Assembly: GCA_009772935.1 (NCBI GenBank)
Contig: WOUR01000024.1
Coordinates: 62,001 to 126,000 of the forward strand
Length of the DNA stretch: 64,000 bases
Source of the DNA: Rhodospirillaceae bacterium
GTDB lineage: Bacteria > Pseudomonadota > Alphaproteobacteria > Reyranellales > Reyranellaceae
Direction of reading: 5' to 3'
Shown: positions 44,279 to 52,486 of the stretch, in pieces
Position numbering within the stretch: position 1 is the stretch's first letter
Layout: every line of letters begins with the position of its first letter
Made by a program: the position numbers and the translations under genes
Notes under the pieces: generated by a model
The model's input: the letters and a program-made list of their open reading frames with translations, nothing else
What the model was told of the DNA's origin: nothing
The model's database searches: none

Positions 44279-44985
44279 TTCATCTGGTTGGTGAGAAGGG
44301 CCGCGACGCCGCCCTGATCCTTGCCGTACTTCAGCAGCGCGGAGCGTCCGCCAGCGGCATAGGCGGCAACGGCGCCGAGCAGGCGCTTGAGCTGGTCGGG
44401 ACTCGAGCGGTCGAACTTGCAGTAGGCGCCGCGCGTCAGCTTCGCGATCTGGGGAAACAGCCGCGACGCCGTGCGGTCCCCGCCCTCCTGGAATACGAAC
44501 ACCGGCAGGCCGAGCAGCCCGAGCTGGCCGGCCTCGTGGCCGACCGCATCGACGTCTTCCTCGCAGCAGTCGCCCACGAAGACCACGGCGTCGAGCCGGC
44601 TCTCGCGGCGCTGCTCGCCAGCGTAGCGCAGCAACCGCGCGATCTGCGTGCGGCCCGCCGCGCACCGCACCGCACTCATCAGACGCGCGAGTTCGCGGCC
44701 ATCCGACGTCCACTTGCTGACTTTGAACTCCTCGAAGCCGCGATAGAAGGCGAGCCGCACGTCGAGACCGCCGAGCGCGTCGGCCGCCACGAACATTTCG
44801 CCCTGGATGGCACAGGCGTGATCCCAGGTGGGTTCGCGACTCGCCGTCGCGTCCATGGCGAACAGCAGCCGGCCACGTCCGCCCGGTGCGCGATCGACCG
44901 GCAGCCTGCCGACTTCGCGCACGAACGCATCCACGTCATTCGCACCTGCGGTAGACGGGACGTTGCGATTTCGGTCCTCGGCCAT
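44275..44985 (-). CDS. VWA-domain protein
   Basis: The 236-residue protein has LLFAMDATASREPTWDHA near residue 40, which reads as a MIDAS-like DxTxS metal site, then DAVVFVGDCCEEDVDAV and GLPVFVFQEGGD, matching a von Willebrand A core. No signal peptide is seen. Such proteins usually mediate metal-dependent protein binding. It is coupled to the acyl-CoA dehydrogenase gene, but a functional link is not clear. Confidence 0.72.
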   Translation of the reverse strand: MAEDRNRNVPSTAGANDVDAFVREVGRLPVDRAPGGRGRLLFAMDATASREPTWDHACAIQGEMFVAADALGGLDVRLAFYRGFEEFKVSKWTSDGRELARLMSAVRCAAGRTQIARLLRYAGEQRRESRLDAVVFVGDCCEEDVDAVGHEAGQLGLLGLPVFVFQEGGDRTASRLFPQIAKLTRGAYCKFDRSSPDQLKRLLGAVAAYAAGGRSALLKYGKDQGGVAALLTNQMK

Positions 44986-45049
44986 GTCCTTTGACCCTCT
45001 GCGATGCGTTCAATATGGTGCAGCCGCGCGTTCGCGCCAACATTGAAGC

Positions 45050-46306
45050 ATGACCGGAAACGCCCCCACCTTCGCCACGCTGCTGCTGCGCGTCTTCGTT
45101 CCGTTCGCGCTCGCCTATTTCCTCTCGTACATCTTCCGCGGCGTGAACGCGGTGATCTTCCCGTATCTCGAACGGGACGTCGGCATAAGCGCGGGCGACC
45201 TCGGTCTCCTCACCTCGGCCTTCTTCCTGTTCTTCGCCGGATGCCAGCCGATCCTCGGCGTCATGCTCGACCGCTACGGGCCGCGCCGCGTGCAGGCGGT
45301 TCTGCTGGCCATGGCGGCGATCGGCTCGGCCCTGTTCGGGCTGAGCCTGTCGCTCGGCGAGTTGATCGTGGCCCGCGTACTGATCGGGCTGGGCTTCGCC
45401 GGCGGGCTGATGGCGGCCATCAAGGCGATCACGCTGTGGTATCCGCCGGAGCGCTGGGGGCTCATCACCGGCTTCCACATGATGGCCGGCGGCCTGGGCT
45501 CGATGGCCGCGACCCTGCCGATCCAGTGGTCGCTCTCGGTCATCAGCTGGCAGGGCCTGTTCTTCTGGCTGGCCGGTCTCTGTCTCGTGGTCTCCGCCAT
45601 CCTGTTCACGGTCGTGCCGGAGCGCGGCACGCCGACGGCCTCCGGAACGCTGCGCGACCAGTTCCGCATCACCGGCATCGTGCTGACCAACGGCTTCTTC
45701 TGGCGCATACAGCCGCTGCTCACCTTCCAGCAGATGGCGTTCATCGCCGCCATCACCCTGTGGATCGGCCCCTGGCTGCGCGATGTCGGCGGCTTCGCCA
45801 GCAACGAGACCCGCGCCGACATCCAGTTCTACACGACCGCGGTGATGACCGCCGGCTTCGCGCTGAGCGGCGTGCTGGCCGGCGCCTTCCGCCGCATCGG
45901 CGTCAGCGACTTCGCCTCGGCCAACCTCGTCAGCACCCTGTTCGCCGTGGTCTGCGCCTGGCTGGCCTTCGTACCGTCGTTCTATCCCGTCGTGGCCTGG
46001 CTGCTTTTCGGCTTCCTGGGCGCCTATCCGATCCAGTACATGCCGCTGCTCGCGCGGTCGTTTCCGCCGCAATATGCCGGCCGGGTGAGCACCAGTTCCA
46101 ATCTCGTGGTCTTCACCGTGATCTTCGGCGGCCAATGGGCGATCGGTAAGGTCGTCGACCTGTGGCCGCGCACTGCCACCGGTTATTCACCGGACGGTTA
46201 CGCCTGGTCGTTCGGCCTGCTGTTCATCCTGCAGGCGGCGGGGCTTCTGTGGCTTCTTCTGTCACGGGCGCGTCCACTTCTGCAGGAGCGACCCCCGGCA
46301 GGTTGA
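45050..46306 (+). CDS. MFS transporter (12 TM)
   Basis: This 418-residue membrane protein has FLSYIFRGVNAVIFPYLERD in helix 1 and the motif-A-like loop GVMLDRYGPRR near residue 70. Twelve hydrophobic segments alternate along it. Substrate unknown. Its last 83 bases overlap mipZ on the other strand, an unusually long convergent overlap. Confidence 0.87.
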   Translation: MTGNAPTFATLLLRVFVPFALAYFLSYIFRGVNAVIFPYLERDVGISAGDLGLLTSAFFLFFAGCQPILGVMLDRYGPRRVQAVLLAMAAIGSALFGLSLSLGELIVARVLIGLGFAGGLMAAIKAITLWYPPERWGLITGFHMMAGGLGSMAATLPIQWSLSVISWQGLFFWLAGLCLVVSAILFTVVPERGTPTASGTLRDQFRITGIVLTNGFFWRIQPLLTFQQMAFIAAITLWIGPWLRDVGGFASNETRADIQFYTTAVMTAGFALSGVLAGAFRRIGVSDFASANLVSTLFAVVCAWLAFVPSFYPVVAWLLFGFLGAYPIQYMPLLARSFPPQYAGRVSTSSNLVVFTVIFGGQWAIGKVVDLWPRTATGYSPDGYAWSFGLLFILQAAGLLWLLLSRARPLLQERPPAG

Positions 46307-47159
46307 GCGACGCCACCAGGTCTCGCACTTCCTGGCGCGCCGCTACGTGGCTCAACGTCAATGACGGTCCGCCCCCGCCACTGCGCTTCAGGTCGAGCAG
46401 GGTGAGCCCCATCAGGAAGAGCTCCTTGTAGATCACACGCTCGCTGAGGCCCGCGGCGACACGGAATCCGATGCGCCTGGACAGGGCCTCGATCACGTTG
46501 CCCATGTCGCGCTTGTTGCGCGCCGCCAGGGAAGACAGGCGGTTGCGCATCACGATCCAGTCGACCGGCCGGCCGCCCTCGATGGCGCGGATCTGGCGCT
46601 GCTTCCAGACGGCTTCGGCATAGATCGAAGGGCGTACGATCTTCAGCGTGTCGGGATCGACGCGGGCCAGAAGATCGAGATCGATGAAGCTGTCGTTCAG
46701 CGGCGTCAGCAGCGTGTCGGCCCAGGTATGGGCCAGCCGGCTGAGATGGGTGTCGCTGCCCGGCGTGTCGATGATCACGAAATCGGCCGCGCCGACCGCC
46801 GGTTCGAGCGCCGCCGCCAGCCGGGCGCGCTCGTCCGCCTCGGCCTCGCGACGATCGTTCAGCGTCGAGATCATCACCGGCGTGTGCATCGGCATCGGCA
46901 GGTCGAGGCCCTTCTTCGCCGAGTAGTTCGCGCGGTTCTCGATGTAACGGCTGAGCGTGCCCTGCCGGGCATCGAGGTCGAGCGTCGCGACTCGCGCGCC
47001 GTCCCTCATCAGCGACACGGCGATGTGCAGCGCCGTCGTCGACTTGCCCGAGCCGCCCTTCTCGTTTCCGATGACGAGGACATGGCCGCGGCCCTCGATC
47101 CGAGGTGCCTGCGTCTGGGCGATGCTCGGATTGGGCGCTGGTTGGAATCCCGCGCTCAC
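46224..47159 (-). CDS. mipZ: MipZ-type division-plane ATPase
   Basis: The 311-residue ParA/MinD-family ATPase has the deviant Walker A GNEKGGSGKSTTALHIA (Lys34 and Lys39), then ATLDLDARQGTLSRYIENR, a MipZ signature, and VIIDTPGSD. In alphaproteobacteria MipZ forms a gradient from ParB-marked poles that inhibits FtsZ away from midcell. A proline- and alanine-rich tail follows. It is coupled to the molybdoenzyme gene by a four-base overlap, and its tail lies antisense to the MFS gene end. Confidence 0.9.
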   Translation of the reverse strand: MSAGFQPAPNPSIAQTQAPRIEGRGHVLVIGNEKGGSGKSTTALHIAVSLMRDGARVATLDLDARQGTLSRYIENRANYSAKKGLDLPMPMHTPVMISTLNDRREAEADERARLAAALEPAVGAADFVIIDTPGSDTHLSRLAHTWADTLLTPLNDSFIDLDLLARVDPDTLKIVRPSIYAEAVWKQRQIRAIEGGRPVDWIVMRNRLSSLAARNKRDMGNVIEALSRRIGFRVAAGLSERVIYKELFLMGLTLLDLKRSGGGGPSLTLSHVAARQEVRDLVASLNLPGVAPAEVDAPVTEEATEAPPPAG

Positions 47160-49267
47160 TGGGCCTTGCGGATCCAGACGGCGGTGTCGTGGAACACCGC
47201 ACCGCCATTGGGCCAGCCGGGATCGGCCGAGGTCAGCGCATTGATGCCGATGCCGGTCTCGAAGTTGCGGTTGGGCCAGATGCCCTCGACGACGACGACC
47301 CCCTTCTGCTGGCCCTCGCGCGGCCTGGCGTTGACCACGGTCTTGCCGCGCTCGTTGCCGATCTCGAGACGCTCGCCTTCCACGATGCCCATGGCGATGC
47401 AGTCACCAGGATTCATCAGCGCCGTCGGCCGGACCTCGCGCTTCTGCGAACTCGGGGTCTCGGTGAAGGTCGAGTTGAGGAAGGTGCGCGCCGGCGCGGC
47501 GACGAGGCGGAACGGCTTGTCGTCGGTGGCCTTGTCGATCACGTCGAAATGGTCGGGCAGCACCGGCATTTCCGTGCCGCGCGGTCCATAGGCCGCCCAG
47601 TCGGGCTTGAAGCGGAACTTCCTGTCAGGCCAGGCGAAGCCGTCGAGGAAGTGCGAGGTCTCGAAGCCCAGGTGGAAATCCTGGCCGCCCTTCTGCCAGT
47701 TGGTCTCGGCATCCCACATGCCCGAGACCTTGAGCGTCTCGTCCATGATCTCCCACGGCGTCATGTCGAAGCCGCGATGCTTGGCACCCAGGCGCTTTGC
47801 GAGTTCTGAAATCACGAAGTGGTTCTCGCGGCACTCGCCCGGCGCGTCAATCACCGCCTTGGCCACCTGGAAGAAAGTATGGCCGCTGGCTGTGTAAAAG
47901 TCGTCGTGTTCCAGGAACATGGTGGCCGGCAGCACGATGTCGGCGAAGGAAGCCGTCTCGGTCATGAACTGCTCGTGCACGCAGGTGAACAGGTCTTCCC
48001 GCTTGAAGCCCTTGTGGACCAGCTCGAGCTCCGGACAGACCATCGCCGGATTGGTGTTCTGGATCAGCAGGCCGGTGACCGGCGGGCCGTTCTTCAGCGC
48101 CTCCGGATCGTTGGTGAGGATTGGGCCCAGGCGCGACTGGTCGAGATCTCGGATCGACGGATCGACCATGTCGAGCCCTTCGATCAGCGTCTTGTTGATC
48201 GGGTACATGCCGGTATGACCGTAGAGGGCGCCACCGCCCTTGTACTGCCAGGCCCCGGTGACCGCCGGCAGGCAGGTCACGGCATGCATGTTGGCCGCGC
48301 CGTTGCGGCTGCGGCTGAAACCATGGTGGCAGCGGATGAACGCGGCCTTGCTCTGCCCGTAGAGGCGCGCGAAGGACACGATCTCGTCGACCGACAGGCC
48401 TGTGATCTTCGACGCCCATTCCGGCGTGCGCGTCGCGACATGCGCGGCCAGTTCGTCCGGCGCATCGGTGTACTTGCGCAGGTAATCCCAATCGGCATAG
48501 CCCTCCTTGAAGAGGACGTGCATGACGCCCACTGCCAGCGCGCCGTCGGTGCCCGGACGCACGGCGAGATGAACGTCTGCCTGATCGGCGGTACCGGTGC
48601 GATAGGGATCGACGACGACGAGCTTGGCGCCGCGCTTCTTCGCCTTCATCGCGTGGGTCATCACGTTGACCTGGGTGTTGACGGGATTGCCGCCCCAGAT
48701 CACCACCAGCTCGGCATGCTCGTCGATCTCGCGCACGTCGGCGCCGCGCTTGGCGCCTACGCCGGCGATCCAGCCCGTGTCGGACAAGGTCACGCAGATG
48801 GTCGAGAAATAGCGCGAGTATTTCATCGTGTTGCGCAGCCGGTTGATGCCGTCGCGCTGCACCAGCCCCATCGTACCGGCATAGTAATAGGGCCAGATCG
48901 TCTCGCTGCCGTGCTGGCGCGCCTTGGCGATGAACTGCTCGGCCACGATATCAAGCGCGTCGGTCCACGAGATCTCGGCGAACTGCTTGGAGCCCTTCGG
49001 GCCGACGCGGCGCAGCGGCTTCATCAGCCGGTCGGGATGGTGGATGCGTTCCGCGTAACGCGCGACCTTCTCGCAGATCACGCCAGCCGTATAGTCGTTG
49101 CGCATCGAGCCGCGGACACGGCCGATCCGGGAGTTGCTCAGCCGCTCGACGTCGAGAGCGCAGGTGCTCGTGCAGTCATGCGGGCAGACCGACGGCACGG
49201 TGGTCGTGCCCGCCTCCCCGCTCCTGGCGCGGGCGATCGGCGGGTAGGCATGATCGTCGGGGGACAT
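47156..49267 (-). CDS. Molybdopterin oxidoreductase (DMSO reductase/formate dehydrogenase superfamily)
   Basis: The 703-residue enzyme has an N-terminal iron-sulfur motif CPHDCTSTC with a fourth cysteine in GVICEKV, then VIWGGNPVNTQVN and FADIVLPATMFLEHDD, and a C-terminal molybdopterin-dinucleotide-binding domain (ALMNPGDCIAMGIVEGERL). No signal peptide is visible, so it is probably cytoplasmic. Substrate unknown. The ATG at 49267 has GGAG upstream and was preferred to 49297. A paralogue lies at 55 kb. It is divergent from the ClpP-like gene. Confidence 0.83.
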   Translation of the reverse strand: MSPDDHAYPPIARARSGEAGTTTVPSVCPHDCTSTCALDVERLSNSRIGRVRGSMRNDYTAGVICEKVARYAERIHHPDRLMKPLRRVGPKGSKQFAEISWTDALDIVAEQFIAKARQHGSETIWPYYYAGTMGLVQRDGINRLRNTMKYSRYFSTICVTLSDTGWIAGVGAKRGADVREIDEHAELVVIWGGNPVNTQVNVMTHAMKAKKRGAKLVVVDPYRTGTADQADVHLAVRPGTDGALAVGVMHVLFKEGYADWDYLRKYTDAPDELAAHVATRTPEWASKITGLSVDEIVSFARLYGQSKAAFIRCHHGFSRSRNGAANMHAVTCLPAVTGAWQYKGGGALYGHTGMYPINKTLIEGLDMVDPSIRDLDQSRLGPILTNDPEALKNGPPVTGLLIQNTNPAMVCPELELVHKGFKREDLFTCVHEQFMTETASFADIVLPATMFLEHDDFYTASGHTFFQVAKAVIDAPGECRENHFVISELAKRLGAKHRGFDMTPWEIMDETLKVSGMWDAETNWQKGGQDFHLGFETSHFLDGFAWPDRKFRFKPDWAAYGPRGTEMPVLPDHFDVIDKATDDKPFRLVAAPARTFLNSTFTETPSSQKREVRPTALMNPGDCIAMGIVEGERLEIGNERGKTVVNARPREGQQKGVVVVEGIWPNRNFETGIGINALTSADPGWPNGGAVFHDTAVWIRKAQ

Positions 49268-49347
49268 CTGGACGCTCCACGAGAAGTGCCGCAGCATACA
49301 GACCGGTCATCGGCCATGAAAGCCGCCTCAGGGAGTGGAAAGTCAGC

Positions 49348-50619
49348 GTGTTTTCTCAGGCTCGGGTCTCCGTGGGCGCCGTGCGGCGCGCCGTCGCCGC
49401 CGATGCCGATTGCATTGCCCGACTTTTCCCCAGCCTGCCGCCCCTCGCCTCGACCAGCGATACGCGGGCGATCTTCCTGATCGACGGCGAAACCGCCCCG
49501 CTCGGGGCCCTCCTGCTGGAGCAGGCGGCCGGCCATCTGGCCGTCGGCCCGCTGGTGACGGCGTCCGATGCCGAACGTACCGAGGTGGCGCGCGCACTGA
49601 TCGCCTTTGCGGAAATGGCGGCGCGGGCGATCGGCCTGCGCGAGGTGCGGCTCGCCGACGGCAGCGTGCCATCCGATCTCGCCGCGTCGCTCGGCTACCG
49701 CGCTGGCGTGAAGCGCATCCGCACCGGCAAGCTTGCGCGGATGCTCGACCATCTCGAGGCGCTGGGTGTGCCGCTGTGGCGCGACGGCGCCGCGCCGTTC
49801 GATCTCACGCTCTACTATCGTGGCGTCTGGGCGGCGATGGCGTTGCTGGTCGGGTTCGGCAGCATCACCCTCGCCGTGTTCGGCCCCGGCGAGATCACCC
49901 TGCTGCATGTGCTGGGCCCCGCCCTGCTCTGCCTCGGCGCCTCCGCCTTCGCCTTCGTGCAGGTCTGCCTGATTGCGATTGCCGCGCGACGGCGGGCCCC
50001 CGTCCCGCTCGCCCTCGGCATCTTCGCCGCCGCGGCGCTGTCGATCGCCGGCATCGGCGGCCTGCTCTACGAACGGGCCGTGCCTTCGATCGGCGAGTTG
50101 TGGGCGATCTATACCGGCGACGAGGCGCTCGACACGCTCGCCGTGACGGTAAGTCCCGACGGCATGGCACTCAGCGTCGAGGGCGCCTACGGCACCGGAA
50201 GCGCCGACGCCGTGCGGCGCGCACTGGACAAGCATCCCTCGGTGCGCCGCGTGGTGCTCGCGGGTCCGGGCGGCCGCATCGGCACCGCCTTCGAAATCAA
50301 CCGCCTGATCCGCAATCGCCGGCTGGCGACGCGTGTCGACACGGCCTGTGCCTCCGCCTGCACCATCGCCTTCCTGGGTGGCAACGACCGCTCCATCTCA
50401 GCCAGCGGACGGCTCGGCTTCCACCAGGGCAGCTTCCCGGGTCTCAGCTCCAACGACCTGTACGAGAGCAACCGCGACATGCGGCGTTTCCTGGTCGCGA
50501 GCGGCGTCACGCCCGAGTTCGCGCAGCGCGTGATCGACACGCCGCCCGACGAGATCTGGACGCCGACGCCGCAGGAACTGCTGGCCGGCCGCGTCGTGCA
50601 ACGCGTCACTCGCCAATGA
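49348..50619 (+). CDS. Multidomain membrane protein: GNAT-like N-terminus and ClpP/crotonase-like periplasmic domain
   Basis: The 423-residue protein starts at GTG with GGAGTGG upstream. Residues 1-140 look like an acetyltransferase fold fragment (AARAIGLREVRLADGSVPSDLAASLGYR). Three or so membrane helices follow (about 170-250). The C-terminus (about 275-423) resembles the COG3904 periplasmic family, a ClpP-like fold with VLAGPGGRIGTAFEINRLI, a putative nucleophile Ser in CASACTIAFLGG and His in FHQGSFPG. The role is unknown; this domain order is not common. It is followed after 13 bases by the acyl-CoA synthetase gene. Confidence 0.6.
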   Translation: MFSQARVSVGAVRRAVAADADCIARLFPSLPPLASTSDTRAIFLIDGETAPLGALLLEQAAGHLAVGPLVTASDAERTEVARALIAFAEMAARAIGLREVRLADGSVPSDLAASLGYRAGVKRIRTGKLARMLDHLEALGVPLWRDGAAPFDLTLYYRGVWAAMALLVGFGSITLAVFGPGEITLLHVLGPALLCLGASAFAFVQVCLIAIAARRRAPVPLALGIFAAAALSIAGIGGLLYERAVPSIGELWAIYTGDEALDTLAVTVSPDGMALSVEGAYGTGSADAVRRALDKHPSVRRVVLAGPGGRIGTAFEINRLIRNRRLATRVDTACASACTIAFLGGNDRSISASGRLGFHQGSFPGLSSNDLYESNRDMRRFLVASGVTPEFAQRVIDTPPDEIWTPTPQELLAGRVVQRVTRQ

Positions 50620-50632
50620 AGGTTCTCCGGGC

Positions 50633-52282
50633 ATGATCCCTCGCGGTCTCGGTTACGACGACGCCATGCGGCAGTTCCGCTGGCCCACCCCCCAGCGTTT
50701 CAACATCGGCCGCGCCGTGTGCGAACGTCATGCACCCGACACGCTGGCGATGATCGTCGAGAATGCCGACGGCTCGGTGCGCAACTGGACCTTCGGCCAA
50801 CTGTTGTCCGCGAGTTCGCGGCTGGCCAACGCGCTGGTGGCGCGCGGCATCGGCAAGGGCGATCGCGTCGCCGTGTTCCTGAGTCAGGGCGCCGAACTCA
50901 CGATCTGCCATCTCGCCGGCTATCGCATGGGCGCCGTCGTGCTGCCGCTCTTCACCCTGTTCGGCGAGGAGGCGATCGAATACCGCCTGGCCAATGCCGA
51001 GGCCTCGGCCGTCATCACCGATATGAGCCAGCTGCCGAAGCTGCTGGCCGTGCGCGACCGGCTGCCCCGGCTCAAGACGGTGATCGTGATCGGCGCCGGC
51101 GCGCATGGCAGCGCGTTCCTCGACTGGGACCGGCTGCTCGGCGCGGCCTCCGATCGCTTCACCACCGCCGACACCGCGGCCGAGGATCCCGCGCTGCTCA
51201 TCTATACGTCGGGCACGACGGGCCAGCCCAAGGGTGCGCTGCACGCGCACCGCATGATGCTGGGCTGCATCCCCGCCGTGGAGCAATGGCTGGGCCACTG
51301 GCCGCGCGGCAACGAGGTGATGTGGACCCCGGCTGAATGGGCCTGGATCGCCGGCCTCTACGACGCGCTGTTCCCCGCCTGGTACTACGGCACGCCGGTG
51401 CTGGCCCACCGGTTCGCCAAGTTCGATCCCGAGCGCGCCTTCGCCATGCTGGCCAAGCACCGCGTCGGCGTGAGCTTCATCCCGCCGACCGCGCTCAAGA
51501 TGATGCGCCAGGTCCACAGACCGCGCGACCGCTGGACCTACGACATCCGCGCGATCTCCACCGGCGGCGAGGCGATGGGCGAGGAGCTGTTGAGCTGGGG
51601 CCGCGACACGTTCGGCACGACGATCTCGGAAGGTTACGGCCAGACCGAGATGAACCTGATGCTGCTGAATTCGCCCGACTGGTTCGAGGTCCGCCCCGGC
51701 TCCTGCGGCCGCGCCTGCCCCGGCCGCAAGGTCGCGGTGGTCGATGGCGACGGCAACGTCCTGCCGCCCGGCCAGGAAGGCCAGATCGCGGGCTGGCGGC
51801 ACGACCCGATCGTCATGCTGGAATACTGGCGCAACCCCGAGGCTACCGAGCGCAAGTATGCCGGAGACTGGCTGCTGACCGGAGACCTCGGCACCATCGA
51901 CGAGGATGGTTACGTCTTCTTCAAGAGCCGCGACGACGACGTCATCACCTCGGGCGGCTACCGCATCGGGCCCGGCGAGATCGAGGAATGCCTGATGAAG
52001 CATCCCGCCGTGGCGATGGTCGGGGTCGTGGGTGTGCCCGACCGGCTGCGGACGGAGATTGTGAAGGCCTTCGTCCAGCTCAGGCCCGAGATCGCGCCCA
52101 CCGACTCGCTGAAGGCGGATCTGGCGAACTTCGTGAAGACCCGGCTGGCCGCGCACGAATATCCGCGCGAGGTCGAGTTCGTGCCGGAACTGCCGCTGAC
52201 GACGACCGGCAAGATCCTGCGCCGGGAACTGAGGCGCCGCGAGGCCGAGCGCGGCGAGGTCGAGGTCGTACGACTGCGTTAG
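50633..52282 (+). CDS. AMP-forming acyl-CoA synthetase
   Basis: The 549-residue adenylate-forming enzyme has the P-loop IYTSGTTGQPKGALHAH, the aromatic/Gly motif GYGQTEMN, LLTGDLGTIDEDGY and the catalytic Lys in TTTGKILRREL at the C-terminus. The pattern is nearest to medium-chain acyl-CoA synthetases or acetyl-CoA synthetase-like enzymes. The exact acid is unknown. It is in one line with the ClpP-like gene. The last codons overlap the candidate small minus ORF. Confidence 0.92.
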   Translation: MIPRGLGYDDAMRQFRWPTPQRFNIGRAVCERHAPDTLAMIVENADGSVRNWTFGQLLSASSRLANALVARGIGKGDRVAVFLSQGAELTICHLAGYRMGAVVLPLFTLFGEEAIEYRLANAEASAVITDMSQLPKLLAVRDRLPRLKTVIVIGAGAHGSAFLDWDRLLGAASDRFTTADTAAEDPALLIYTSGTTGQPKGALHAHRMMLGCIPAVEQWLGHWPRGNEVMWTPAEWAWIAGLYDALFPAWYYGTPVLAHRFAKFDPERAFAMLAKHRVGVSFIPPTALKMMRQVHRPRDRWTYDIRAISTGGEAMGEELLSWGRDTFGTTISEGYGQTEMNLMLLNSPDWFEVRPGSCGRACPGRKVAVVDGDGNVLPPGQEGQIAGWRHDPIVMLEYWRNPEATERKYAGDWLLTGDLGTIDEDGYVFFKSRDDDVITSGGYRIGPGEIEECLMKHPAVAMVGVVGVPDRLRTEIVKAFVQLRPEIAPTDSLKADLANFVKTRLAAHEYPREVEFVPELPLTTTGKILRRELRRREAERGEVEVVRLR

Positions 52283-52392
52283 GTCAGGAAGGTCTGGACG
52301 CTCTCGGCGAGGCTGTTGAGGAGCGTGGCGAGGCCGATCAAGGCCGCCGGCCACCACGAAACGAGGCGGATCGCAGGGTCCATGGAAAACAT
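52279..52392 (-). CDS. Candidate 37-residue hydrophobic small protein
   Basis: On the minus strand an ATG at 52392 opens a 37-residue frame ending in TAA at 52281, reading MFSMDPAIRLVSWWPAALIG in the first part and then a hydrophobic stretch to LNSLAESVQTFLT. One membrane helix is plausible. A very AT-rich block lies upstream, and on the minus strand it holds TTGATT, 17 bases, then TATTGT, a fair sigma70 promoter. The ribosome-binding site is weak. It overlaps the acyl-CoA synthetase stop by four bases. Unrecognised; coding status unproven. Confidence 0.35.
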   Translation of the reverse strand: MFSMDPAIRLVSWWPAALIGLATLLNSLAESVQTFLT

Positions 52393-52404
52393 GGTCTTCA
52401 GGTC

Positions 52405-52480
52405 CAAATCAAACTCAGAATATAGATTAACAATATTCTTCAATTAATTGAAAATCAAAGATTTTATATTATTCTAAAGT
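52405..52480. other. AT-rich block (~82% A+T) with inverted repeats
   Basis: About 76 bases with only ~14 G or C sit in a GC-rich window. Inside are a perfect 14-bp palindrome TTCAATTAATTGAA (52439-52452) and arms GAATAT / ATATTC flanking a 9-base spacer at 52418-52438. It lies between two convergent genes and upstream of the candidate small ORF. It could be a promoter, a protein-binding site, a terminator region or a scar of foreign DNA. Confidence 0.6.
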
Positions 52481-52486
52481 GCGCTC

